This document shows positions 1 to 7,458 of a stretch of DNA of 15,119 bases, piece after piece. Position 1 is the stretch's first letter; the number at the start of each line of letters is the position of its first letter. Where the stretch lies: assembly GCA_031275595.1 (NCBI GenBank), contig JAISOO010000122.1:1-15119 (forward strand), read 5' to 3'. The notes beneath the pieces are model-generated. The model did no database searches and was not told where the DNA came from. It worked only from the letters and a program-made list of their open reading frames with translations. Origin of the DNA: Spirochaetaceae bacterium (GTDB lineage Bacteria > Spirochaetota > Spirochaetia > Treponematales > Breznakiellaceae). A program made the position numbers and the translations under genes.

Positions 1-189
1 GAAGATGCTATAGCCAACATGAGGCAAAACGGCGTGAACATAAACCAGGCGAGCCCCCAGCAGGAACAGGAATGGTACCAGGAAATAAACCGGTATATTC
101 CTGATTTGGTTAACCGGAATGTTTTCCACCGGGGAATGTACGAGCGGATCCAGGCTATACTTCAGGATTACCGGGGACGGCATCCATGA
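1..189 (+). CDS. C-terminal end of a probable TRAP transporter solute-binding receptor (DctP family), 5' part outside the window
   Basis: Reading frame 1 is open from the first base to the TGA at 187-189 and gives 62 residues ending in YRGRHP. The fragment is hydrophilic and helical-looking (ending with YERIQAILQDYRGRHP), as expected for the C-terminal helix of a periplasmic receptor. It carries no diagnostic motif by itself. The assignment rests mainly on position: its stop overlaps the start of the TRAP permease in an ATGA (186-189), so the two are translationally coupled, and TRAP receptors commonly lie directly upstream of their permease. A receptor would capture a carboxylate or sugar-acid type ligand in the periplasm and hand it to the membrane subunits. 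Another small upstream protein cannot be excluded because the rest of the gene is missing. Confidence 0.6.
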   Translation, partial: EDAIANMRQNGVNINQASPQQEQEWYQEINRYIPDLVNRNVFHRGMYERIQAILQDYRGRHP

Positions 190-2072
190 ACGGGCCGGGA
201 AAGGGGCAGAAAAAATTTCAGGGGATAACCGCCCTCATCTTGGTTGAAAACGGGCTCTGTGTTCTTTCCCTGGTCTTTCTGACCCTGCTTCCCGTAGCGG
301 AGGCCGTAGCGCGGATCTTTTTTAACACCGGTATCAACGGATCCTCCCAGCTTATGATCCATCTGCTCCTCTGGGTGGGGATGCTCTCCGGAATGGCCGC
401 CACCCGGAACGAGGAACACCTTTCTATCGCCTTGGTTCAGTATTTTTCCGGGGAGCGGATCAAAGGCCAGCTCCGGGTTTTTGTAAACCTTCTCTCCGCT
501 TTTGTGGTCACGGTTATCGCCTGGACCGCCCCGGCATTTATCAGAATCGGCCTTTCAGGGAGGATGATCGGATTTATCCCGGATCGCCTGTTTGCCCTCA
601 TCATCCCCCTGGGATACGGGGTTATCGCCTGCCGCTTTGCCCGGCGGACCGGGCTTTCGGACTGGAAACGGATAGTTCCCCTTTTGACCATAGTCCTGGG
701 GACCCTGGCATCCTTTCCGTCTATAGCAAAATTTATCTGGGAATTCGATCTTCCCCTTTGGGCCTATGATCTGTCGGACCTTTTTTACCTGGGGGCATGG
801 TATCTTAAAGTGCCGGTGGTGATATTCCTCCTTCTTGCCGCCCTGGCGGGAACCCCCCTCTTTGTGGTCATGGGGGGCCTGGTCCTTATTTTGCTGCAAG
901 CCGCGGGGAGTCAGGTGGATACGGTGGCTACCGACATTTATTCGGCCCTGACCAATGACAACATCATCGCCATTCCCCTTTTTACCCTGGTGGGATTTTT
1001 CCTTTCCGAGAGCAAGGCCGGGATACGGCTGGTGGAAACCTTCCGCAGCCTCTTTTCATGGCTCCCCGGGGGGATGATCATCGCCACGGTGATTATCTGC
1101 GCCTTCTTTACCTCTTTTACCGGCGCGTCGGGGGTAACGATCCTGGCCTTAGGAGGGATCCTCTACAGTATCCTCTCGGAACATGTTAAATACCCGGAAA
1201 AATTTTCCATCGGCCTCCTTACTTCCGTGGGAAGCGTAGGCCTCCTCTTTCCCCCCAGCCTCCCCTTGATTCTGGTGGGGGCCATGGCCCAGCTCAATGT
1301 TTTCCATATGTTTTTAGGAGGGCTTATCCCGGGCATAATCCTGGTTACCGCGGTGATCATCTTCGGGATCACCGCATCGATCAGGGTGAAAATTCCCGTG
1401 GAACCCTTTAACGCCCAAAGGGCCTTCCGGTCCCTTAAGGGCTCGGCTTTGGAGATTATCCTCCCCTTTTTCCTGGTGGTGAGTTATTTTACGGGTTTCC
1501 TCTCCCTGGTGGAAATCGGCGGAGTGGCGGTACTTTATATTTTTATCACCGAAGTACTGGTCCACCGGGATATTACCCTGTCACAGGTTCCTCAGGTATT
1601 CCTTAAATCGGTGCCCATTATCGGCGGGGTCCTGGCCATCCTGGCCCTGTCCCAGTCCCTGTCTTTTTATATTGTGGACACCAACGCGCCAATGATCCTC
1701 GCTGACTGGATGCTGGAGACCATCAGTTCCAAATTCATCTTTCTCCTGCTCCTCAACCTCTCCCTCCTGGTGGTGGGGTGCCTTATGGATATTTTTTCCG
1801 CGATCCTCATCGTTTTACCCCTGATAACTCCCCTGGGTATGGTCTATGGAATCGATCCGGTACATATGGGGATCATCTTCATCACCAACCTGGAGGTGGG
1901 CTTCCTTACCCCCCCGGTGGGACTCAACCTTTTCCTGGCAAGTTACCGGTTTCATAAACCCTTTGTGCTTATATGCCGCTATGTTTTTCCCTTTCTTCTC
2001 ATCCAGCTGGCGGTGGTACTCCTCGTGACCTATATCCCGGCCCTTTCCACCTTTCTTACCCGGTTCTTTTAA
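186..2072 (+). CDS. TRAP transporter permease, fused DctQ (small) and DctM (large) subunits
   Basis: The 628-residue product is almost entirely hydrophobic and has the two-part structure of a fused TRAP permease. Residues about 20-155 resemble the four-helix DctQ subunit, including a W-G-M-L-S-G-M-A-x-R stretch near 63-74. Residues about 205-628 are the large DctM subunit, with IPLFTLVGFFLSESKAGIRL near 263-282, an F-T-G-A-S-G-V turn near 311-317, FPPSLP near 355-360 and TPPVGLNLF near the C-terminus. Such proteins carry out Na+-driven uptake of a substrate delivered by the DctP receptor. The start is fixed by the 4-base overlap with the upstream gene and a G-rich stretch (GGGGACGG) a few bases upstream. 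It converges on the ThuA gene, with no clear terminator in between. The substrate is unknown. Confidence 0.92.
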   Translation: MNGPGKGQKKFQGITALILVENGLCVLSLVFLTLLPVAEAVARIFFNTGINGSSQLMIHLLLWVGMLSGMAATRNEEHLSIALVQYFSGERIKGQLRVFVNLLSAFVVTVIAWTAPAFIRIGLSGRMIGFIPDRLFALIIPLGYGVIACRFARRTGLSDWKRIVPLLTIVLGTLASFPSIAKFIWEFDLPLWAYDLSDLFYLGAWYLKVPVVIFLLLAALAGTPLFVVMGGLVLILLQAAGSQVDTVATDIYSALTNDNIIAIPLFTLVGFFLSESKAGIRLVETFRSLFSWLPGGMIIATVIICAFFTSFTGASGVTILALGGILYSILSEHVKYPEKFSIGLLTSVGSVGLLFPPSLPLILVGAMAQLNVFHMFLGGLIPGIILVTAVIIFGITASIRVKIPVEPFNAQRAFRSLKGSALEIILPFFLVVSYFTGFLSLVEIGGVAVLYIFITEVLVHRDITLSQVPQVFLKSVPIIGGVLAILALSQSLSFYIVDTNAPMILADWMLETISSKFIFLLLLNLSLLVVGCLMDIFSAILIVLPLITPLGMVYGIDPVHMGIIFITNLEVGFLTPPVGLNLFLASYRFHKPFVLICRYVFPFLLIQLAVVLLVTYIPALSTFLTRFF

Positions 2073-2122
2073 AGCACCGGAAGGAAGAAGAGGGACCCGC
2101 GCCGTCGGGATTTATGGACCGG

Positions 2123-2773
2123 TTAAAGCAAGCCCCCCGCCCAGCGCAGCCCCCGGTGAAGGATCCGCCGGAAATTGGGATCCCCGTACACCCGGTTGTC
2201 ATGTCCGGAAGCATAACAAAACACCCGGCTGTTTTGGTATTGCCGGGTCCAGGCAATATGTTTCATACTCCCCGAGGTATCGGTGGTAATCAGGAACCGG
2301 TTGCCCTTCTCTTCCGGTTCCCCCACGGTGTAGGTTTCGTCTATCACGGTAAAATCCGAAAGCCCTGTCGTAATGGGATGCTCCCGATCGACAATATGTT
2401 CCTTCACCATCTTATTCTGAGTATAGGTAAAGGAAACACCTCCCCGGTTTCTCAGCCCGCAGACCCCGGTAAAAATATCCCAATCCTGAAAACAGAGCAG
2501 GGCATGGTGCAAAAGCACCACACCTTGGCCAGTTTTACCTAGTTCCTGTTCCATATAGGTATGTAAGATACTGTTTTTCGCAGGGGGATCCCAATGCATA
2601 TTGTACCACAGGACCACGGAATAAGTTTGTTTATTCTCCCCATCCTGGATGAACAGATCCAGGGGCTGTACAAAAGTTTCACAATCAGTAAAGGAATCCA
2701 ACATTGTTTGAAACCCTACCACGTCATAGGGGTGATTTTCCACTAACACTGCAACCCGCATCCGGTCATCCAT
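2123..2773 (-). CDS. ThuA-family protein (class I glutamine amidotransferase-like fold)
   Basis: The 216 residues match the ThuA fold: an N-terminal strand (RVAVLVENHPYDV, 6-18), VVLLHHALLCFQDW at 85-98, the typical HPITTGLSDFTVIDETY at 132-148 and SRVFCYASGHDNRVYGDPNF at 182-201. ThuA was named for trehalose utilisation in rhizobia, and relatives occur in sugar and polyol catabolic clusters, where roles in handling 3-keto-sugars have been proposed. There is no signal peptide, so it should be cytoplasmic. The ATG at 2773 has an ideal GGAGG eight bases upstream (2782-2786). The gene is last in the order permease, permease, binding protein, isomerase, ThuA, but 283 bp of hairpin-rich spacer separate it from the isomerase, so it may be only partly co-transcribed. 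Family assignment is firm; the reaction is not known. Confidence 0.85.
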   Translation of the reverse strand: MDDRMRVAVLVENHPYDVVGFQTMLDSFTDCETFVQPLDLFIQDGENKQTYSVVLWYNMHWDPPAKNSILHTYMEQELGKTGQGVVLLHHALLCFQDWDIFTGVCGLRNRGGVSFTYTQNKMVKEHIVDREHPITTGLSDFTVIDETYTVGEPEEKGNRFLITTDTSGSMKHIAWTRQYQNSRVFCYASGHDNRVYGDPNFRRILHRGLRWAGGLL

Positions 2774-2832
2774 TTTCAGTGCCTCCTTTTTTTACGCAGT
2801 CCATATCAATACAAACCACGTTAATGAGGCCA

Positions 2833-2855
2833 TTCCAAAATTTCATTTTTTGGAA
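2833..2855. repeat. Perfect inverted repeat upstream of the ThuA gene
   Basis: TTCCAAAA (2833-2840) and TTTTGGAA (2848-2855) are exact reverse complements around a 7-base loop. The palindrome lies 60 bases upstream of the ThuA start. It could be an operator or an RNA hairpin in the leader. No T-run follows on the - strand. Confidence 0.5.
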
Positions 2856-2926
2856 CAGTCCCTTAATTTTGAGGGGAAAAACGGACCGGCTTTATTTTGA
2901 ATTTAACCGCTTTTCTCCAAGCCGAA

Positions 2927-2945
2927 TTCAAAACTAAGTTTTGAA
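2927..2945. repeat. 19-bp palindrome TTCAAAACT-A-AGTTTTGAA
   Basis: Two perfect 9-bp arms surround a single central A. The symmetry and near-absent loop suit a dimeric protein-binding site better than an RNA hairpin. It lies in the 283-bp spacer between the sugar isomerase gene and the ThuA gene. No regulator gene is visible in the window, so its role is open. Confidence 0.4.
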
Positions 2946-2967
2946 ATCGGTTCAATAATAGGGTTTT

Positions 2968-3010
2968 GGCTGTCCGAAAAGTTTAAAAAACTTGTTCAGA
3001 CAGCCTTTTT
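2968..3010 (+). terminator. Long hairpin followed by T5 on the + strand
   Basis: GGCTGTC (2968-2974) pairs with GACAGCC (2999-3005). An inner stem, AAGTTT/AAACTT (2979-2984 with 2988-2993), closes on an AAA loop, and GAA/TTC adds pairs between the two. TTTTT follows at 3006-3010. The orientation fits rho-independent termination of + strand transcription, yet the genes here are on the - strand. It could stop read-through from the TRAP operon, or simply be a member of the local palindromic repeat family, whose TTCGGAA-like core it resembles. Confidence 0.45.
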
Positions 3011-3056
3011 AATCCGGTCCACGACTATCCGATAACTAACCAAGTTGTCGAACAAG

Positions 3057-3875
3057 TTAATATACCTTTTCCCGCAGTTCCCGCAAAAAAACCAGGGTCG
3101 TATCGGTCTCATACCGGAAATCCAGTTCCTGATGTTCCCGGGTACTTATCCAGGGACAGGCAGCCGATACTCCCTTGTCGTATCCGGCGTCCTTTAATAC
3201 TCGAAAGAGGTGTAGCAACACTTCTTTCCGGTTTCCCACATTGGGTTGGGCGCCTCCATCTCCCTGGATATGTACGTTAAGACAATAATCGGGATATTTC
3301 AGAATATCTTCCAGGGGTTGATCCAGTTCAAGAAAATAGTTCAGGTCCGCCATGACTTTAACATTTTTCCTGCCGGTTTTTTTCGCAAATTCTACCCCCT
3401 CGAGGTATCGAGGAAAGAGGGTATCCTGTTCCGCCTGGGGTTCTAGGGCAATCTCCATACCATACTGAGCGGCAAAATCCGCGGCGATGTTAATAGTACT
3501 GATGGCCTGATCTATGGCGGTATTCCGTTCAAATCCATCCTGGCAGCGGAAATGCCCTCCCCAAGCGCCTAGGTATTTAACCCCCAACTGAGACATCCGG
3601 CTAATCGTCCTGGCAAGAGAAAATTCCAGTAATTCCCGATCATAATACTCCCCGCTTGCCCCCTGCCACATATTGCCAGGGCCCAAAAGATGGCTGGTTA
3701 CCGGGGTCGGGCGGCCATCGGCCAAATACATCTTTTTATACTCCAGCCATTCCTTTTCCGATAGGATGGCATTACCGTGAATACTGGCAGGCACCTCAAA
3801 ATACTCCCAATCCCGACTCAAGGCACTGATGGGTACCACATCTACCACAATGCCTATCTTAAAAGCTTGACTCAT
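3057..3875 (-). CDS. Sugar phosphate isomerase/epimerase-like TIM-barrel protein (AP endonuclease 2 / xylose isomerase-like)
   Basis: The 272-residue product follows the xylose-isomerase-like barrel pattern. Likely metal ligands are Glu145 (IALEPQ), Asp177 (VMADLNYF) and His202 (LNVHIQGDGG). The fourth ligand, usually a Glu in the last strand (pattern V-x-x-E), appears as Ala239 in GVSAACPW. Members interconvert ketoses or epimerise sugars, including 3-keto-sugars, with a divalent metal. There is no signal peptide, so it should be cytoplasmic. I chose the ATG at 3875 rather than the TTG at 3881, because GGGAGGA (3884-3890) is eight bases from the ATG but only two from the TTG. The gene follows the binding-protein gene after 92 bp containing a strong hairpin. 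Substrate unknown; the fold assignment is firm. Confidence 0.85.
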   Translation of the reverse strand: MSQAFKIGIVVDVVPISALSRDWEYFEVPASIHGNAILSEKEWLEYKKMYLADGRPTPVTSHLLGPGNMWQGASGEYYDRELLEFSLARTISRMSQLGVKYLGAWGGHFRCQDGFERNTAIDQAISTINIAADFAAQYGMEIALEPQAEQDTLFPRYLEGVEFAKKTGRKNVKVMADLNYFLELDQPLEDILKYPDYCLNVHIQGDGGAQPNVGNRKEVLLHLFRVLKDAGYDKGVSAACPWISTREHQELDFRYETDTTLVFLRELREKVY

Positions 3876-3936
3876 TTTCAAAATCCTCCCAAAAATTTAT
3901 TCAAGGCCGCTCATACGGGATTTGAAAACGGCCCCC

Positions 3937-3963
3937 GGCACCGCCCCGGTTAGGGGCGGTGCC
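3937..3963 (-). other. GC-rich hairpin after the solute-binding protein gene (mRNA stabiliser or partial terminator)
   Basis: GGCACCGCCCC (3937-3947) and GGGGCGGTGCC (3953-3963) form a perfect 11-bp stem with a 5-base loop. The hairpin starts 4 bases after the binding-protein stop codon. On the - strand it is followed by GGGGGCCGTTTT, so the T-run is not adjacent and full termination is doubtful. Hairpins in this place after a binding-protein gene commonly protect the upstream mRNA and lower expression of downstream genes. Confidence 0.7.
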
Positions 3964-3967
3964 GAAC

Positions 3968-5515
3968 CTAATTCACAAAGCGGGGTGGGTTTGCCGCCAT
4001 ATAGTCGGACAATTCCCGGGCTATACTCGCTGTAGCGGGAGCATACACATTTTTGATATAGGTTTCCAACTGCTGATAGGGCACCTCACCGGTAACATAC
4101 CGTACCTCCAGGCTGTTCAGGGCACTTACCTGGTCGGGGAATTCCGTACCGATCCGATCCAGCATCTTGGTAAAGCCGAAATAACACTTAAGGGTAGCCG
4201 CTTCCGCCGCCCCGGCTTCGACCTGCCACTTAGCTATCTGAGCAGGGGTAGAACCTCCCTGCAAGGCGGGAATCCCCTGGTAGGCGTTAGCAAAGCTAAA
4301 CATGTTGCTGGTCACCCTCTGGGCAGCCTGGGCTTGGGCGGGAGTCCGTACCACAGTGCGGGTGTTGATATTATAGCTGGTATAGTTAATCCCCGCAAGA
4401 CCCAATTGCATGGCGATAAACCCCTTTTCTCCATTGGCCCAATTAAGCAGCCGCAACACCGCATCCTGTTTTTCCAAGGAAGAAAAGGCATTTACATAAT
4501 AGGCCATCCAATTACTGGGAGGCATGGCATAAACCGGTTTGTCCCTGCTATTCAATACCAGAGGCGGACAATAAATAAAGTCATCCAAATTCATGCTGTA
4601 CCGCTCTAACAGGTTGGTGGTATAGTTAGACTGGGACGCTCCCACGATACCGACCCGGCCCTGGGCTATCTTATCGTAATTCTCAGCCGCATTGTGGGTT
4701 ATGAATTCCCGGTCTATGATGCCTTCCTCGTACATTGCCCGAAGCTGCCTCATATACTCCGGATAACGGCTCTTAAGGGGCCGCAGCCTGGCACTACCGT
4801 CCACATCGGGCATACCATGGTGCCAACTTGAAATATTGTATGCCATGGAGAAGAAGTCGTTTTGCAGATGCCAGATTCCCGAGTCCAGGGATGACTGCTG
4901 GGCATTCAGACTTGCCCCATAGGTATCATTTCTACCGTTTCTGTCGGGATCATTAACGGTAAACGCCCGACATACCTCTACAAACTCTGCCACTGTCTGG
5001 GGAGGTTTAAGGCCGAGGTTGTCAAGCCATTTTTTATTTATCACAAAACCGAATTTATCATAGCTATTTGGCCGGGGAATACCATAAATTCTACCATCCG
5101 GCAGGAATGCACAATCTCCGTATTGTTCTTTGGATATATTCGCGGCCAAATTGGGGTATTGGGCGATCCGGTCCGTCAGGTCCAGCAGCAGCCCTTCCTC
5201 CGCCCATTGGGTTGCGAAAATATCGGCTCCGTAATGTACCAGGTCGGGCATAAGTCCGGTGGAAACCAGCATCTTTACCCGATCCCCGTAACCGTTCTGC
5301 GGGGGCGCTTCGATTTTAAGGCGGATATTCAGTTCATCTTCGATGAGACGGATTAAGGGATTTCCTTCCAACTGGATCTCCGGGTTAAGCTGGAGTACCA
5401 CGCTTATTTCTATTGGTCCTGAACCGGTGGAAGCGGCGCTTCTGCTGCCGGCACATTCCGCCTGTTTTGCACCCAATAAAAATACCAATAAAACCAGGGT
5501 CAAAACCTTTTTCAT
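3968..5515 (-). CDS. Extracellular solute-binding protein of a carbohydrate ABC transporter (LplA/YtcQ type)
   Basis: The 515-residue protein begins with a basic, then hydrophobic export signal (MKKVLTLVLLVFLLGAKQAEC). Cys21 may be a spirochaetal lipidation site, although QAE before it is a poor lipobox, so ordinary signal cleavage is possible. Residues 35-100 show the N-lobe of family 1 binding proteins. DPDRNGRND (189-197) is the D-x-D-x-N-G-x-x-D loop typical of the LplA/YtcQ group, which serves oligosaccharide importers. The frame is open up to an ATG at 5566, but the ATG at 5515 is the true start: GGAGG (5523-5527) lies seven bases away and the signal sequence begins there. It acts in the periplasm with the two permeases encoded upstream. 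The exact sugar cannot be predicted. Confidence 0.92.
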   Translation of the reverse strand: MKKVLTLVLLVFLLGAKQAECAGSRSAASTGSGPIEISVVLQLNPEIQLEGNPLIRLIEDELNIRLKIEAPPQNGYGDRVKMLVSTGLMPDLVHYGADIFATQWAEEGLLLDLTDRIAQYPNLAANISKEQYGDCAFLPDGRIYGIPRPNSYDKFGFVINKKWLDNLGLKPPQTVAEFVEVCRAFTVNDPDRNGRNDTYGASLNAQQSSLDSGIWHLQNDFFSMAYNISSWHHGMPDVDGSARLRPLKSRYPEYMRQLRAMYEEGIIDREFITHNAAENYDKIAQGRVGIVGASQSNYTTNLLERYSMNLDDFIYCPPLVLNSRDKPVYAMPPSNWMAYYVNAFSSLEKQDAVLRLLNWANGEKGFIAMQLGLAGINYTSYNINTRTVVRTPAQAQAAQRVTSNMFSFANAYQGIPALQGGSTPAQIAKWQVEAGAAEAATLKCYFGFTKMLDRIGTEFPDQVSALNSLEVRYVTGEVPYQQLETYIKNVYAPATASIARELSDYMAANPPRFVN

Positions 5516-5543
5516 TTCTGTTCCTCCATTACTATTTATTTTT

Positions 5544-5558
5544 CCATGCCAAGCATGG
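5544..5558. other. Small hairpin in the leader of the solute-binding protein gene
   Basis: CCATGC (5544-5549), loop CAA and GCATGG (5553-5558) form a perfect 6-bp stem. A second hairpin, CCCC-TTTT-GGGG, lies at 5586-5597. Both sit in the 99-bp gap between the LplC-type permease stop and the binding-protein start. They may set a 5' processing boundary that lets the binding protein accumulate above the permeases. This role is inference; only the pairing is seen. Confidence 0.45.
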
Positions 5559-5614
5559 TAATACACCGTACCATTAGAATAGCCGCCCCTTTTGGGGATG
5601 ATATTCCTCCATCG

Positions 5615-6520
5615 TTATTCCTTTACAGAACCCAGGACGATACCCCGTACAAAGTACCGCTGCATAAAAGGATAAATAAGCAATATAGGCAGAATCACAA
5701 TGACAATTGCCGCCATTTTAAGGGTAAAGGGATGACTACGGGCCAAAGCGGTGAGCATAGCCGATACCGGCGATACGGTATCGGTATTTTCCACCACCAG
5801 TTCCCGTAATACCAAAATCAAGGGCCACAATTTTCTATCAGAGATGTACATCATGGCGGAAAAATAATTGTTCCAATAATTAACCGCAGAAAAAATAGTC
5901 ATGGTGGCGATAGCGGGCTTGAGCAGGGGAACCAAAATTGAAAAAAGGATCCGGATCTCATTCGCCCCGTCTACCTTGGCAGCCTCCTCCAAGGAAGGAG
6001 GAATCGTGGTTATAAAAAAATTCTTCATCAAGATCAAATTAAAAGCGCTGATACATCCGGGCAGGATTAGCGCCCAAACACTGTTATAGATTCCCAAATT
6101 ACGGACCAAAAGATAATTAGGTATCATACCGCCGTTAAAAAACATGGTAAAAAGGATCAGCCCCATGAACAAACGGCGGCCCTTCAGATTCGGCTTGGAA
6201 AGGGGGTATGCGGAAATAACCAGCAAAAATACACTCAAGATAGTCCCCGCTACGGTAATCGTGAGGGTCACCAGATATCCGGAATGGATAAGGTCATAAT
6301 CCCAGATCTCCTTATACGCATGAAGATCCGGATGAGAAGGAATTATTCTGAGAGGTTCCGTGAGGTATTCTTCATAGGACATAAAGGACGTAAAAAACAC
6401 ATACATAAAGGGGACAAAACAAGCCAAGGCAAACAAGGTGATTACCATAATGGCGAAAGCTTCCAATAAATAATCCTCAACCCCCCGGGTAAGGCTGACA
6501 GAATCTATCCGAAACCTCAA
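5615..6520 (-). CDS. lplC: Carbohydrate ABC transporter permease, LplC/YtcP type
   Basis: The 301-residue protein has six predicted membrane segments. The cytoplasmic EAA loop, SLEEAAKVDGANEIRILFSI, lies near 176-195 and is followed by LVPLLKPAIAT; this loop docks the ATPase. FNGGMIPNYLLVRNLGIYNS near 128-147 is characteristic of the LplC/YtcP branch. It forms a heterodimeric channel with the LplB-type partner encoded just upstream. The start codon is TTG at 6518-6520, sharing a TTGA with the upstream stop, so translation is coupled. GGAAGG about seven bases upstream serves as ribosome-binding site. No in-frame ATG lies near the N-terminus, which supports the TTG. No ATPase gene is present, and a shared MsmX/UgpC-like ATPase elsewhere is expected. 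The gene symbol is by family only. Confidence 0.92.
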   Translation of the reverse strand: MRFRIDSVSLTRGVEDYLLEAFAIMVITLFALACFVPFMYVFFTSFMSYEEYLTEPLRIIPSHPDLHAYKEIWDYDLIHSGYLVTLTITVAGTILSVFLLVISAYPLSKPNLKGRRLFMGLILFTMFFNGGMIPNYLLVRNLGIYNSVWALILPGCISAFNLILMKNFFITTIPPSLEEAAKVDGANEIRILFSILVPLLKPAIATMTIFSAVNYWNNYFSAMMYISDRKLWPLILVLRELVVENTDTVSPVSAMLTALARSHPFTLKMAAIVIVILPILLIYPFMQRYFVRGIVLGSVKE

Positions 6521-7458
6521 AATATCCCTTCCTTGCCGAGTAGTTTTGCCGTGGCGTTAGCTGACATAAGGAGTAAAAATCCGACTACCGAACCAAAAAG
6601 TCCGACTGTGGTGGCAAAAGAAAACCGTCCGTTGATGATCCCCAGACGGTAGGTATAGGTTTCAATAACCTCGGACACAGCCAGATTACTGCCGTTCTGC
6701 AGAATAAAGATCTGTTCAAACCCATTATTCAAAAGATTGCCGATGCTGAGAAGCAACAGGATGATTATAGCCCCCTGAATGCCTGGAAGGGTGATATACC
6801 GGATCCGCTGCAGCCGGGAAGCGCCGTCGATGGTCGCTGCCTGGTACAATTCCGGATCAATGGAAGTAACCGCCGCGAGATAGATGATAGTATCCCAGCC
6901 GGCGTTCTTCCAAACATGGGATATTATGGCGATACCCCGGAAGTATTGCGCACTGCCCAGAAAAAACACCGGTTCCCCTCCCAAGGTCTTAATAAAATTG
7001 TTTACAATTCCCCAGGATGGGGACAGGAGATTAACCAAAATGCCACCGATGACTACCCAGGAGATAAAATAAGGCAAATATAGCAAGGTTTGAGCGATCC
7101 GTTTGAAGAGCAACAGGGGAATCTCGTTTATCAACAGAGTGAGTATTATAGGAATAGGAAAAAAGATAAACAATCGTAATATGCTTAAAAAGAGAGAATT
7201 CCCCAATACCCGATAAAATGTATCAAGGCTGAAAAGGTATTTAAAATTTTCAAGTCCCACCCAGGGGCTGCCCACAATACCTTTGGAGAATTTAAAATCC
7301 TTAAAGGCTAATACAAGGCCGTACATGGGAATATAATGAAAAATAATAAAATAAACCAGACATGGTAAAAGCAAAAGGTAAAAATATCGGTTCATCCGAA
7401 AATAACGACCCCATTCCCTGCCTTTTTTGAGAAGTAACCCCGGATCATTTTTGATCAT
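6517..7458 (-). CDS. lplB: Carbohydrate ABC transporter permease, LplB/YteP type
   Basis: The 313-residue protein has a first membrane helix at about 25-45 with the typical YLLLLPCLVYFIIFHYIPMYG. Next come FKDFKFSKGIVGSPWVGLENF at 52-72 and an EAA loop, ELYQAATIDGASRLQRIRYITLPGIQG, at about 203-229. These mark the LplB/YteP branch of binding-protein-dependent sugar permeases. The ATG at 7458 has GAGGAGGGAG six to twelve bases upstream. It is the first clear gene of the operon and overlaps the LplC-type gene by four bases. Its likely promoter is about 380 bases upstream at 7836-7865. It pairs with the LplC-type subunit in the inner membrane to import an oligosaccharide delivered by the binding protein. 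The gene symbol is by family only. Confidence 0.92.
   Translation of the reverse strand: MIKNDPGLLLKKGREWGRYFRMNRYFYLLLLPCLVYFIIFHYIPMYGLVLAFKDFKFSKGIVGSPWVGLENFKYLFSLDTFYRVLGNSLFLSILRLFIFFPIPIILTLLINEIPLLLFKRIAQTLLYLPYFISWVVIGGILVNLLSPSWGIVNNFIKTLGGEPVFFLGSAQYFRGIAIISHVWKNAGWDTIIYLAAVTSIDPELYQAATIDGASRLQRIRYITLPGIQGAIIILLLLSIGNLLNNGFEQIFILQNGSNLAVSEVIETYTYRLGIINGRFSFATTVGLFGSVVGFLLLMSANATAKLLGKEGIF

Noticed and set aside
1973..2542. 189-codon frame on the + strand
   Set aside because: Starts inside the TRAP permease gene in another frame and then runs antisense to the ThuA gene; Pro/His-rich and not protein-like.
3959..4609. 216-codon frame on the + strand
   Set aside because: Complement of the solute-binding protein gene; low-complexity Gly/His/Pro composition and no start signal.
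5516..5566. Start of the solute-binding protein at ATG 5566
   Set aside because: It would place 17 polar residues before the signal peptide, and the ideal GGAGG lies just before ATG 5515.
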